This document shows, in pieces, positions 55,636-64,000 of a DNA stretch of 64,000 bases. This DNA comes from Stenocarpella maydis. Its lineage: Eukaryota > Ascomycota > Sordariomycetes > Diaporthales > Diaporthaceae. The number at the start of each line of letters is the position of its first letter. Within the stretch, counting starts at the first letter, position 1. The notes below the pieces were generated by a model. The model was not told the DNA's origin. It did not search any database and saw only the letters and a program-made list of their open reading frames with translations. Both the position numbers and the translations under genes were made by a program. The stretch lies in assembly GCA_002270565.1 (NCBI GenBank), contig NQMI01000080.1:124001-188000 (forward strand). Reading direction: 5' to 3'.

Positions 55636-58536
55636 ATGTCGAGGTTTAGCAGGGCCCCGGGCCCCCAGAACACGAGCATCCTCAACACGCTGCGTGCCAC
55701 CGAGATGATCGACACCAAGGCCGCCCTGCCCGCCGAGATCCTCGTCACCATCCTCGACTACCTCCCCATCTCCGACCTCATGCGCTTCGCCCGCGCCTCC
55801 AGCCGCATGCGCGAGATGGTCTACGACGACACGAGATGGGTCGCACGTCTCAAGAGCATGGGCCTGTGGAACGAGCTCGAGGCTCGCCGCCGCTTCGACG
55901 ACGCTGTGCGCCGGAGAAAGGAGGCCCAGGAGAGGGAAGCCAAGGAACGAGCCGCTGCCGCTGGCTCCGGAGCAAACAGCCAGGCCGTCGCCAGTGCTGG
56001 CCGCCAGGTAGGGGCCGCTAAGAGGCAGTCTGCAACCGTCTTCTTCGATGCCTCTATAGAGCAGGAAAGGAGGAGTAGCACCCTCGCCAAAGCATCCGCC
56101 CCAGCCAGTACCCTGCCGGACCTGCGCGATGGCTTTGAGACACTGGCCGTAACCGGCAACTCGCAGCCTCCCAGACAGCCTCTTTCCGATCCCCTTCAGG
56201 ACCCCGAGGACTACTTGCAAGTTCTCAAGAACGTCAAGAGCGTGCGGGGCCACGCCAGGGAGGAGTATGGCAAGGTCTACGGAGCACTGGCGCCTTTCTA
56301 CTTCGACCTAGTACGGGCCAAGAGCCACGCCGATCCGGCCCTTTTCAAGGCCTTCAGGGATCCCGAGCGCCAGGCGCAGATGCTGGCAAACCTACATGTC
56401 TTCTCCAAGAGTGACTGGGCTTCGGGTTGGGCCCAGCGAGAAGAGAAGCTTACCCGCATGACCAACATTTTCGAGAGCGCCGTCCTCCGGGAATTCGAGC
56501 AGGGCTATGAGTTCTGGGACGTCGAAGGGCGGATGCGGCGGTACGCACACGTCCTGGACATGCTCAACAGCACAGCCGGTGTCGACCTGTTTATCCACAA
56601 GCATCCCATCTTCTCGGACAAGGAGGTTCTTGCCAACTCGATGGACTGCCTCGACAAGGCACCCGCAGATCAAATCACTCTGGGGCCGTCACAACTCTTC
56701 TTTGAGGTCCTGACGGGGAAATTACGTGAGCAGGCCGTGATCATGGAGAAGATATTTCCAAACCCGGGCAAGGTGTTCTGGGCACTTGTGGATAAGGTCA
56801 GGGAGGATACCATCATGGACTACGCAACCTCGCTCTTTGACGAGGCCCGCGAGCGCAACATAGAGTCCTACCTCAGAGCAGTGTCTGGCATATTTGAGCA
56901 GTGCCTGCAGTCCCTCAGATCCCTGGACGTGCCACAGATCTCGGCCGAGGAAAGAGAAGAGAAGTCGAAGGAGCAGGCCCACAGGATTATAGAGCCACAC
57001 CTGGATCTATACCTGCAAGATGAGCTCGAGTTCTTCCAGAAGAAGGCCGAGGAGGAGGTGGGGAACTGGGAAAGGAAGCTATCGGAGCAGGAAGCAACTG
57101 TCGAGTCGTTCTACATGTCGAATTTCACCAAGCCCGTGGACAAGAAAGATTTTCTCAGCTCCTTCAAGAAGACCATCATGAAGCCAGTGACGGTGCTGCC
57201 GTCTCTGCCAGGGCAGCTCCTCACATCCCCATTTGGGTCGACTACGGCCAAATCCACACCAGGCTCCACTCCCAACGGCACGACCCTGGCGCCTCAGGCA
57301 TCGGCATCACAGACACCAGGCTTGGGCGTACCGGACAGGACAACCAGCCCGCTTCCCGAGAAGGCACCCACAGACGAGCTCGCGGCAAAGGCCGCTCTCA
57401 TGGCCTCCCGGCTCGAGGGCATCAAGTCGTTGTTCAGCATCGAGGTGGCGCTCAACCTGGTCCACATGGCAAAGACGAGCCTGGGGCGCGCCGCGGTGCT
57501 GATCCAGCTCGGCGGGCAGGCTGGTGAAGAGGCGCGAGAGCAGTGCGCGCAGATCTTTGTCAGCCTTCTCCGCATCATGGGTTACCGACACATCAAGCCT
57601 GGGTTCGACAAGGCTGTAGACCACCTTGCGGGGTACAAGGCACGCGAGGTGACAGACCACGGTAGCCAGGGCGGGGTGGCGCCTTTGGTGACATTCATCG
57701 AATTGGTCAACGTGGGCGACTTGATCTCGCAGATGATCGACGTCTTTTACGAGCAGCAGCTGCTGGCCTCGCCACGGATTGCGGACCGCAATGACTTCCT
57801 CGACCAGAGTGGCCTGGCCAAGAAGAAGTTTGAGCAGATGCTGGACGAGAGCGTGGCGGCCGGACTAAACAAGGGTATCGATGTGCTCATGGACGAGGTC
57901 GAGTACATCTGCGCCACGACGCAGCTGCCGACCGACTACAACCCCGTGGGGCCCGATGCCGCCGCTGGCAGCAACGGACTCGGGGGGGCCGACAAGCGCT
58001 CCAGCGTAGCGAGCTTTGCATCGTTCGGCAGCAACAGCACCCAAGGGCCCAGGCAGTCGTCGGCGGCGATGGACCTGTCCCCGACGCAGACAGCACGGCG
58101 CGTGGTGGACCTGGTGAGCTCGCACACGCGCATGCTTGTGGGCAGCACGGAGAAGACGATGCTAGAGGTATTCAACGGCGAGGTGGGGCTGCGGCTCTTT
58201 ACTGCCGTGTGCAAGCACATCAAGCGGCAGCGCGTGTCGACGGACGGGGCGACGCGGCTCATCGCCGACTGCACCCTGTACTTTGAATACATCCAGACGC
58301 TGCGCAACGCGGACCTGCTTGCGTACTTCCGAGCCCTCCGGGAGCTGAGCCAGATATACCTCATCGACCCACGGCACTCCAAGGAGATGGCGACCATTAT
58401 TGCCGACGGTGACAGGTTCGGTGGCGTTTTCCGCGCAGAGGAGGTGTACGAATTCGCAGAGCGGAGGGCAGACTGGTATCAGGTCAAGAGGGACGTCGAG
58501 AGGGCCATGTACGGGATGGAATGTTGTGTAATGTGA
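55636..58536 (+). CDS. RCY1: Recyclin-1 (F-box, Sec10-like endocytic recycling protein)
   Basis: Intronless 966-residue reading frame. Rcy1 is an F-box protein needed for endocytic membrane recycling and binds Skp1. Here the F-box is at about residues 31-72 (ALPAEILVTILDYLPISDLM then RFARASSRMREMVYDDTRWV). A charged helix (RRKEAQEREAKERAAA) and a Ser/Pro linker follow. The rest is the Sec10/exocyst-like helical body (EDYLQVLKNVKSVRGHAREE, FWALVDKVREDTIMDYATSL, LNLVHMAKTSLGRAAVLIQL). The protein ends ECCVM, a C-terminal CAAX box (CCVM) suited to farnesylation, matching the lipid-anchor end I recall for yeast Rcy1. Start context is GCCATCATGTCG. No intron is needed. Confidence 0.93.
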   Translation: MSRFSRAPGPQNTSILNTLRATEMIDTKAALPAEILVTILDYLPISDLMRFARASSRMREMVYDDTRWVARLKSMGLWNELEARRRFDDAVRRRKEAQEREAKERAAAAGSGANSQAVASAGRQVGAAKRQSATVFFDASIEQERRSSTLAKASAPASTLPDLRDGFETLAVTGNSQPPRQPLSDPLQDPEDYLQVLKNVKSVRGHAREEYGKVYGALAPFYFDLVRAKSHADPALFKAFRDPERQAQMLANLHVFSKSDWASGWAQREEKLTRMTNIFESAVLREFEQGYEFWDVEGRMRRYAHVLDMLNSTAGVDLFIHKHPIFSDKEVLANSMDCLDKAPADQITLGPSQLFFEVLTGKLREQAVIMEKIFPNPGKVFWALVDKVREDTIMDYATSLFDEARERNIESYLRAVSGIFEQCLQSLRSLDVPQISAEEREEKSKEQAHRIIEPHLDLYLQDELEFFQKKAEEEVGNWERKLSEQEATVESFYMSNFTKPVDKKDFLSSFKKTIMKPVTVLPSLPGQLLTSPFGSTTAKSTPGSTPNGTTLAPQASASQTPGLGVPDRTTSPLPEKAPTDELAAKAALMASRLEGIKSLFSIEVALNLVHMAKTSLGRAAVLIQLGGQAGEEAREQCAQIFVSLLRIMGYRHIKPGFDKAVDHLAGYKAREVTDHGSQGGVAPLVTFIELVNVGDLISQMIDVFYEQQLLASPRIADRNDFLDQSGLAKKKFEQMLDESVAAGLNKGIDVLMDEVEYICATTQLPTDYNPVGPDAAAGSNGLGGADKRSSVASFASFGSNSTQGPRQSSAAMDLSPTQTARRVVDLVSSHTRMLVGSTEKTMLEVFNGEVGLRLFTAVCKHIKRQRVSTDGATRLIADCTLYFEYIQTLRNADLLAYFRALRELSQIYLIDPRHSKEMATIIADGDRFGGVFRAEEVYEFAERRADWYQVKRDVERAMYGMECCVM

Positions 58537-58970
58537 AATGAAACTTGACGGAACGATAGGCAGCAAGAGCTGGAGCCGGACAAGGCGCAGTGGCGTCGTG
58601 GGACAGTCTTTTTCTCTTTTGGAATGAGAACAGAGAGGAAGCAGCGTTGGATAACTCCAGGATACTACTACTGTGTTTGTATTGCACAGAGGCAGGAAAG
58701 AGTTGGAGTTGCCAGGGGTCAAATGGGTGGTGCATGAAGATAAGAAAGCTTCTGTTCAAATAACACCTGTCTAGAGCCCGCCGTATGATCTTGTTTGGCC
58801 CCCAAGACCCTGGGGGATGCCTGAACGCCCACGGAAATGCTACACAACACGCCCATCTGCCTCGTCTACTAGCCAGGTGCACCTTGCTCCACGCTACCCG
58901 GCACCCCTCCGGCGCCTTGTCTGGATGCGACTCGTTCTCAGGTGCGTGGCTCGTCATGAAATCAGTTTAT
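58537..58970. other. Convergent gap between recyclin and the TFIIH kinase
   Basis: 434 bp containing both 3' untranslated regions. No gene or hairpin of note. Confidence 0.45.
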
Positions 58971-60230
58971 TCAGCGGCCGAAATCCAGCCGGCGGGCGAC
59001 CCCACCACTCCGGTCCAGCTGCTCGCCGGCCACCACGCCGGCATGCCTCTTTAGGTCGGCGCCCATCCTCTCCTCGTCCTTACGGGGCAGGTCCTGCTTC
59101 CGGGTGGGGCGCGGCTCGGCGTGCCACCAGGGGTGCTCCAGCATCTCTCGGGCGGTGATGCGCCGGCGCGGGTCGAGGGTCAGGGTCCTCATGAGCAGGT
59201 CGACACCGTCGTCGCCGACGGTGCCGAAGGTGCTGAGGAAGTCCTGCTTGGTGCGCTCGGGGACGACGCCGGGGCCGTCGGCGGGCTTGATGTACTCGGG
59301 CAGCTTGGAGACGCCGGGCCAGTTGTCCTCGGTCGGGGTGCCGATTTGCTGGCAGATGAGGCGGATCTGGTCGAGCTCGGTGTTTCCCGGCAGGTAGGGG
59401 ACGCGCAGGATCATCTCGGCCATGACGGTGCCGACGGACCAGATGTCGACCGCTCCGCTGTAGTACTTTGCGCCGTAGAGCAGCTCCGGGGGCCGGTACC
59501 ACCTCGTGATGACGTTGGAGGTCATGAAGCCGTAGGGGTCGCTGAAGGAGCGGGCGAGACCGAAGTCGGCCAGCTTGACCTCGCCGTCGGCGGCGATGAG
59601 CAGGTTGTTGGGCTTGATGTCGCGGTGCAGGACAAAGTTCTCGTGGCAGAACCAGACGGCGCGGACGAGCATGCCCATCCACGCCTTGATGTCCGGGGTG
59701 CCGTAGCGGATGTTCTTGTCGTCGCGGATGAGCATCTCGAGGTCGCCGAGGGGCAGGAACTCGAGGACGAGGCAGACGTTCTGGTCCTTTGTGGAGAAGA
59801 CGGAGAGCAGGGAGATGATGTTTGGGTGGGAGAGCTCCTGCAGGTGCTTGAGCTCGCGGACGGCGTCGGGGGCGAGGCCCTCTGTGTATTCCTTCTGCTT
59901 CTTGATCTTCTTGATGGCGACGAGCTGGGAGGGGTCGGCGCGCGAGTGGCCCAGGTTGACGATCGCGTAGGTTCCTTCGCCGAGCTTCTTGCCCTTTACG
60001 TATTTCCTCCGCTCCTCCATGTTCATCTGCTCGGCCAGGTCCATGGTGGGCGGGGCCTGTGAGGGCTGGGGCGGCTGGGCTGGGTGGCCGGCCGGGCGCG
60101 AGGATCGTGGGGTGCCATTTGCGGAGGAGGGCACGGCGGAGGACTGCCGCCGCAGGGGAGAGGGGAGGGTCTTGAGCGAGGACGACTGGAGGGGGTTTGA
60201 AGGGGGAAGAACGAGTGGTGAGGCAGCCAT
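58971..60230 (-). CDS. KIN28: TFIIH cyclin-dependent kinase CDK7/Kin28
   Basis: Catalytic subunit of TFIIH that phosphorylates the RNA polymerase II C-terminal domain; metazoan and fission-yeast relatives also activate CDKs. Single exon, 419 residues from MAASPLVLPP at 60230; in-frame sequence upstream has no gene character. A Pro/Ser-rich leader of about 60 residues precedes the kinase domain. Seen in order: GEGTYAIV (P-loop), VAIKKIKK, the cyclin-binding helix APDAVRELKHLQEL, HRDIKPNNLL near residue 197, LADFGLARSF, the T-loop FMTSNVITRWYRPPELLYGA, and DIWSVGTVMAEMI. The pattern is CDK7 rather than CDK1/CDK2, which carry PSTAIRE. The C-terminal tail (RKDEERMGADLKRHAGVVAG) is short. All catalytic residues are present. 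Confidence 0.92.
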   Translation of the reverse strand: MAASPLVLPPSNPLQSSSLKTLPSPLRRQSSAVPSSANGTPRSSRPAGHPAQPPQPSQAPPTMDLAEQMNMEERRKYVKGKKLGEGTYAIVNLGHSRADPSQLVAIKKIKKQKEYTEGLAPDAVRELKHLQELSHPNIISLLSVFSTKDQNVCLVLEFLPLGDLEMLIRDDKNIRYGTPDIKAWMGMLVRAVWFCHENFVLHRDIKPNNLLIAADGEVKLADFGLARSFSDPYGFMTSNVITRWYRPPELLYGAKYYSGAVDIWSVGTVMAEMILRVPYLPGNTELDQIRLICQQIGTPTEDNWPGVSKLPEYIKPADGPGVVPERTKQDFLSTFGTVGDDGVDLLMRTLTLDPRRRITAREMLEHPWWHAEPRPTRKQDLPRKDEERMGADLKRHAGVVAGEQLDRSGGVARRLDFGR

Positions 60231-61366
60231 GGCGAGGATGTTGTACGTTGTTTGAACTGTGAAGATGCGCGACACGACGCAACTGGGAGAGGCCCAGGCG
60301 AGCCGGGAGGCGGCGGTTGGGGTTCGGATTGGACCAGGGTGGGCCCCACTGGCCCGTGCTTCCCAGATCCGGAGGTACGTACCCAGCACCGGGGGGCGGG
60401 AAGGCCCGTGAGCCGGAGCGTGGGGCAGCAAGGGGGGGGGGCCTGCCTATTATACGGGCTATACTACTTCAGTACACTAGTATAGGTATGATGTGACGAC
60501 ATGGACAAGATTCGAGCAGGTTCACCCCAGGGTAAAGTCTCTGTAGCCTATCACACTTGGTCACCTCACAGATACACCCTGCACGACGACTACTACGTGA
60601 CGGCCAAAGCAATCAATTACCCAGGTGTATATGCAGCTGGCAGTGTCCAGATGCATTCCTGCAGTCTGTCGCGATCAACATTGTATTGCTTGCATCACAG
60701 TCACCTCGGAGTGGTGCACGCGACCGGGGACCGGGAACGGCATTAACGCAGCGGAATTAAGGCGCCATCAAAGCTGCTTGCTCCGATGTCATCCATCAAC
60801 TGCTAGGCTGCATACGGAGTATAGGTAGTATGTACACTACACTAACGTGGACGGATCCACCCGCCAGTTGTCTGACGTCACCTCAGTCACGACTCACAGC
60901 CAGGTTCGACTCTTATTACAGAGAAACACAGCGCGCCCACACAACTGACGACGTAATCACACTCGCCCGTAGTAGCATGGAAAACTAGAAATCTTCCAAT
61001 CCGCCAACCCCCTCGTACACGTCAGTCCCTGTGGCTCGGCCTGTCAGGCACTCCCCGTTCTCACCCGGTAATCCGCATCCAAGAAGCCAAGCCTCGCTGC
61101 TGGGGCCAGACTCGACGCCTTTGCGCTGTTATCTTGTGCTTCCGTCCCCGTTCATGCTCTTTTTGGTTCTTCCCTCAGCTCACATCTCATTTAATATCCA
61201 CCTGCATTGCTTGCATACCTAGGTACTTCCCGCCCGGCCCTCATGCTTCTTGGGAATTCACCCAGGCATAGAATAACGTCCCTTGCGCTCTGCACGATCG
61301 CGTAGCATACCCAGGTGACATAACAAGCATCCATACAACAACGGCCAGCATAGCAACATCGCCGTC
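60231..61366. promoter_or_regulatory. Divergent promoters of the kinase and the Sfk1-like gene
   Basis: About 1.1 kb without a supported gene. Contains a G-rich run near 60431-60440 and AT-rich patches with ATACGGAGTATAGG near 60813-60826. Short open frames lack motifs. Confidence 0.4.
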
Positions 61367-62268
61367 ATGCTGCGTCTATCATACTGGGTCTTTCCCATCT
61401 TCTCCGGCCTCGTCTGGCTGGGCACCCTCCTGGGCCTATTTCTTCATTGTAAGTATTACCCGCGCGCACCCGCTTCGCATAAATATGTCTGTGCCTGTAC
61501 CCGCGCGTGCGCCTGCTGACACTGCTTGCCCGCGCGAAAGGGGTCATCGACACCAACTATACCGTCTACCCGTCCATGACTGGCGGCCAGACCATTGCCT
61601 ACATCTCAGACGTCGGCGCCCAGGAGCTGAAGCCGCTCTTCATCACCGGCAGCGTCATCACCACCATCTTCTTCGACATATCATTCCTTAGCGACCGCTG
61701 GCTGCGCCACACGGGCCGCCTCGTTCCCAACACCACCATCGGCGAGAAGATCCTGTCCGGTCTGACCATCCTGTGCGCCCTTGTTGGCACCGTCGGCCTC
61801 ATCCTGCTCAGCATATTCGACACGGCCCGCCACCCAAAACTGCACGATATCTTCCTGGGCCTCTTTATTGTTGGCTACTTGCTGTCCGCCATCTTCATCT
61901 GCTGGGAGTATCAGCGCCTCGGCATCCGCCACCGCGAGCACCGCATCCTGCGCATCTCCTTCTGGATCAAGCTGACCTTTGTGCTTGTCACAATCTGCCT
62001 GGCCATCCCCTTTGTTGTCCTCACCTCGCGCGGCGACTACAACCCCGCCGCCATCCTCGAGTGGGTCATCGCTGTTGTCTTTAGCTTCTACGTCTTCTCC
62101 TTCTACGTCGACCTCTACCCGGCCGTCTATACCAAGCACGGCGGCAACTACCGTACAAAGACGTGGGACGGCCACCGCCGTAGGCCCGAGGTCCGCAAGA
62201 TGGAGGAGGGATCCAACAGCACCAGGAGCCATATCCACGCCGGCGGCCACGTGCCCAGCAACTTCTAG
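61367..62268 (+). CDS. Frag1/DRAM/Sfk1 family multispan membrane protein
   Basis: Family of six-span proteins; yeast Sfk1 helps localise the PI4-kinase Stt4 and affects plasma-membrane lipid asymmetry. Exons 61367-61448 and 61541-62268 (92-bp intron) give 269 residues. The first span is in exon 1 (WVFPIFSGLVWLGTLLGLFL). The splice recreates HWVIDTNYTVYPSM and leads into GGQTIAYISDVGAQELKPLF, the conserved first loop. Further spans are LSGLTILCALVGTVGLILLS, IFLGLFIVGYLLSAIFICWE, FWIKLTFVLVTICLAIPFVV and EWVIAVVFSFYVFSFYVDLY. The hydrophilic tail is cytosolic. Function beyond family membership is inference. Confidence 0.88.
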
Positions 62269-62761
62269 CCCGGCTGTCTCCGAGGGCCGTCTTGACTGGC
62301 GTTTTCCGGGTGCATTGCCAGGCGTTGTCGGTGTTGTTAATTCCTTCGTCCAGGTCTTTAGGGGTTTTTTTTTTCTTGTTTGAGGGGCTTTTTTGTGGCA
62401 ACTCATGGTACAATTACATCTGACGTGTATACATATTTACACGCTGAATATGTAGTTCATATTGTTTGATAATAATCCCCGACAATGACACTATGCTTCA
62501 TTCAAATAACTGGCCTTGACCAATGTCCATGACTCGCCGCGGATGCCCAATCCTCCAAGAGAAGACGAAAAGATGTGGAAGTGAAGGGGGAGGAGAAGCC
62601 CATGCCAAAAACAGCGTTTTACAGGCCCCGGAGAACGCCAGTACTTCCGTCCCATAGCAAGGCGATCAAGGACTCATGTGGTATCAAATAGCCATCTTCA
62701 TATCCCATGCCCAACCAAAATAACAAACGCTGACCATCACCTCGTGGAAAGAAAGAACCCT
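62269..62761. other. Convergent gap, no gene seen
   Basis: 3' untranslated regions of the Sfk1-like gene (with a T10 tract near 62365) and the eisosome-like gene. Confidence 0.45.
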
Positions 62762-64000
62762 TTAGTCTATGTTCTCAATAAACTTGGAGTCCCTGTTGCC
62801 GCTGCCGCTTCCGACGCTGGTCCGCGACGCAACGCCGGTCCCGGCTGCGCCAGGATCCAAGAGCGTTCGGGGCGGGGCTATACCCTCGGGCTCCGGCGCA
62901 ACACCGCCGGACCTGGCCGCCTGGCCTTGTACCGAGCCACCATCGTCGCGTTCACCGTCACCATCACTTCCAGCGGATCCGCCTACCCGGCCATGGGTCC
63001 CCGTGCTGTTGGCGGCGGGCGCCGGGGCGGCACCTTTGCTGCTGGTACCTTCCGCCGGCTCGCCCGAGATGGCAAGCGGCGTGCTGGCCCTCCCCGCGAG
63101 GGCAACCTCCCTCATGCTGGCGTTCCCCTCTTCGCCCAGGCTCGTCATGCTGCCCGTACCGTCCGGGTGCAGCCGTCTCAGCCTGTGCCCGCCCAGGAAC
63201 CCGCCCGACGCCTTGCCACCGCCGTCAGAGGACTTGCCCCCACCGTCGGCGTTGTTTCCCGACATTGATTTCGCCCGGGGCTTGTGCAGACGTGACTTGA
63301 TCCAGTTCCTGACGCGGCTGGTGGGGGACTCGTTTGCAGACTCGGGCGAGGTGTTTGACGATGGTGACAGCGGCGACGGTTCGCTTTTTGCGTGGTTGGC
63401 GGGGTTTGATGACCTGGTCTGAATCCTGGGCGTAAAGGGCAGGATTCGATGCCTGAACGGCGTATTATCCTCTGTGCGCCGTTCTGCTTCTCCCGAGGCA
63501 TCTTCGATCTCATGCTCTCCCGATGCAGTAGCCACTGCTGGTGGTTTCCGCTTCTCATTCTCCTCTCGGGCTAAGCGCTTCTCCTCAGCCCTTGCGGCCT
63601 TTTCTTCTTCTTTTCTGGCCTTTGCTTCATGCTTGAGCTCGCCTCTCCTTGCTTTCTCCTCGTCTGCGGATTGCTATTGATTAGGCTAGACCCTTTACTT
63701 GGACGTCGGGGGGCGGGGGGGGGGGGGGGGGGAGAAGAGAACAACTCACCCTTCAGCTTCCGCTGGGCCTCCTTGGCCTCGGCGTTCCTCGCCTTCTCAG
63801 CCTCCCACTCGAGTCTTTTCTTCTCTTGCTCTTCCCGCAACGCTACTATCCTCTTCCTCTCCGCCTCGGCCTTCTCACTGATCTCGTCCAGGAGCGGCTG
63901 CACCTTCTTTGCGGCAATCTCCTCGACCTTGTCACGGTCCATGTGCTGGCCGCCGCCGAGGTCAACCTTCCCGGCGGTATTGGCGCCTCCCTTGCGCTCG
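62762..64000 (-). CDS. Eis1-like eisosome protein, 3' part only (runs off the window)
   Basis: Partial gene; its 5' end lies beyond 64000. Exons 63750-64000 (open at the edge) and 62762-63663 join in frame. The acceptor at 63664 was chosen over a nearer TAG because only it keeps the phase. The product has a long charged coiled coil (AKKVQPLLDEISEKAEAERK onward, KLKDEEKARRGELKHEAKAR), then a Ser/Pro/Gly-rich tail with RVRNWIKSRLHK, GGFLGGHRLRR and NASMREVALAGR, and ends SKFIENID. A coiled coil followed by an F-x-GG block and a SMREVA-x-AGR block is the layout I recall for fungal eisosome protein 1 relatives at the plasma membrane. A G13 tract lies in the intron (near 63719-63732). Confidence 0.6.

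Noticed and set aside
59121..60062. 313-codon plus-strand open frame
   Set aside because: Antisense shadow of CDK7.
59080..60282. 400-codon open frame antisense-strand companion of the kinase
   Set aside because: Same strand, different frame from CDK7; composition is Arg/Pro/His-rich and no motif is seen. It is a high-GC shadow of the kinase.
1..64000. tRNA, 5S rRNA and CRISPR arrays
   Set aside because: No T-loop/B-box with a foldable cloverleaf, no 5S core and no regularly spaced repeats were found by eye on either strand.

Overview
This is nuclear DNA of a filamentous ascomycete (Pezizomycotina, most likely Sordariomycetes; I cannot name the species). Protein-coding genes are GC-rich and interrupted by 55-110 bp introns with GTRAGT-type donors and CTRAC branch points. 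They lie between AT-rich blocks that look like repeat-induced point mutation (RIP) of transposons. Exon structures were built by hand from splice signals, frame continuity and known family motifs. All names are recognition from memory; no database was searched.

Layout. Positions 1-7850 are a RIP-degraded transposon graveyard: a minus-strand Copia RT/RNase H fragment, a minus-strand Ty3/Gypsy gag with an inverted partner copy, and a 36-bp inverted-repeat pair. From 9.4 to 12.1 kb are two housekeeping genes, ribosomal protein eS28 and the TRAP-alpha/Irc22 ER translocon subunit. From 12.4 to 21.6 kb is an accessory metabolic group: a fumarylacetoacetase paralogue, a CocE/NonD serine hydrolase, a small unknown protein, an aldehyde-dehydrogenase-fold protein that has lost its catalytic residues and gained a C-terminal membrane anchor, and a LigB-type extradiol dioxygenase. 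Mediator subunit 5 follows (21.9-25.5 kb).

From 25.5 to 37.6 kb the window is gene-poor. It holds two AT islands around a conserved fungal gene of unknown function and a short-chain dehydrogenase broken by one extra base in a G run. From 37.6 to 45.5 kb come a single-pass cell-surface protein, an NAD(P)-binding epimerase-like protein, an EthD-family pseudogene, a DUF4202 protein and a Myb/SANT-like protein.

The right end is core cell biology: SCAP (sterol sensor of the SREBP pathway), JMJD7 (JmjC lysyl hydroxylase), recyclin-1 (F-box/Sec10 with a CAAX end), the TFIIH kinase CDK7/Kin28, an Sfk1/Frag1/DRAM membrane protein, and an Eis1-like eisosome protein that runs off the end.

The strongest candidates for something undescribed are the catalytically dead, membrane-anchored aldehyde dehydrogenase and the ring-cleavage-type gene neighbourhood around it. 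No tRNA, rRNA or CRISPR was seen.
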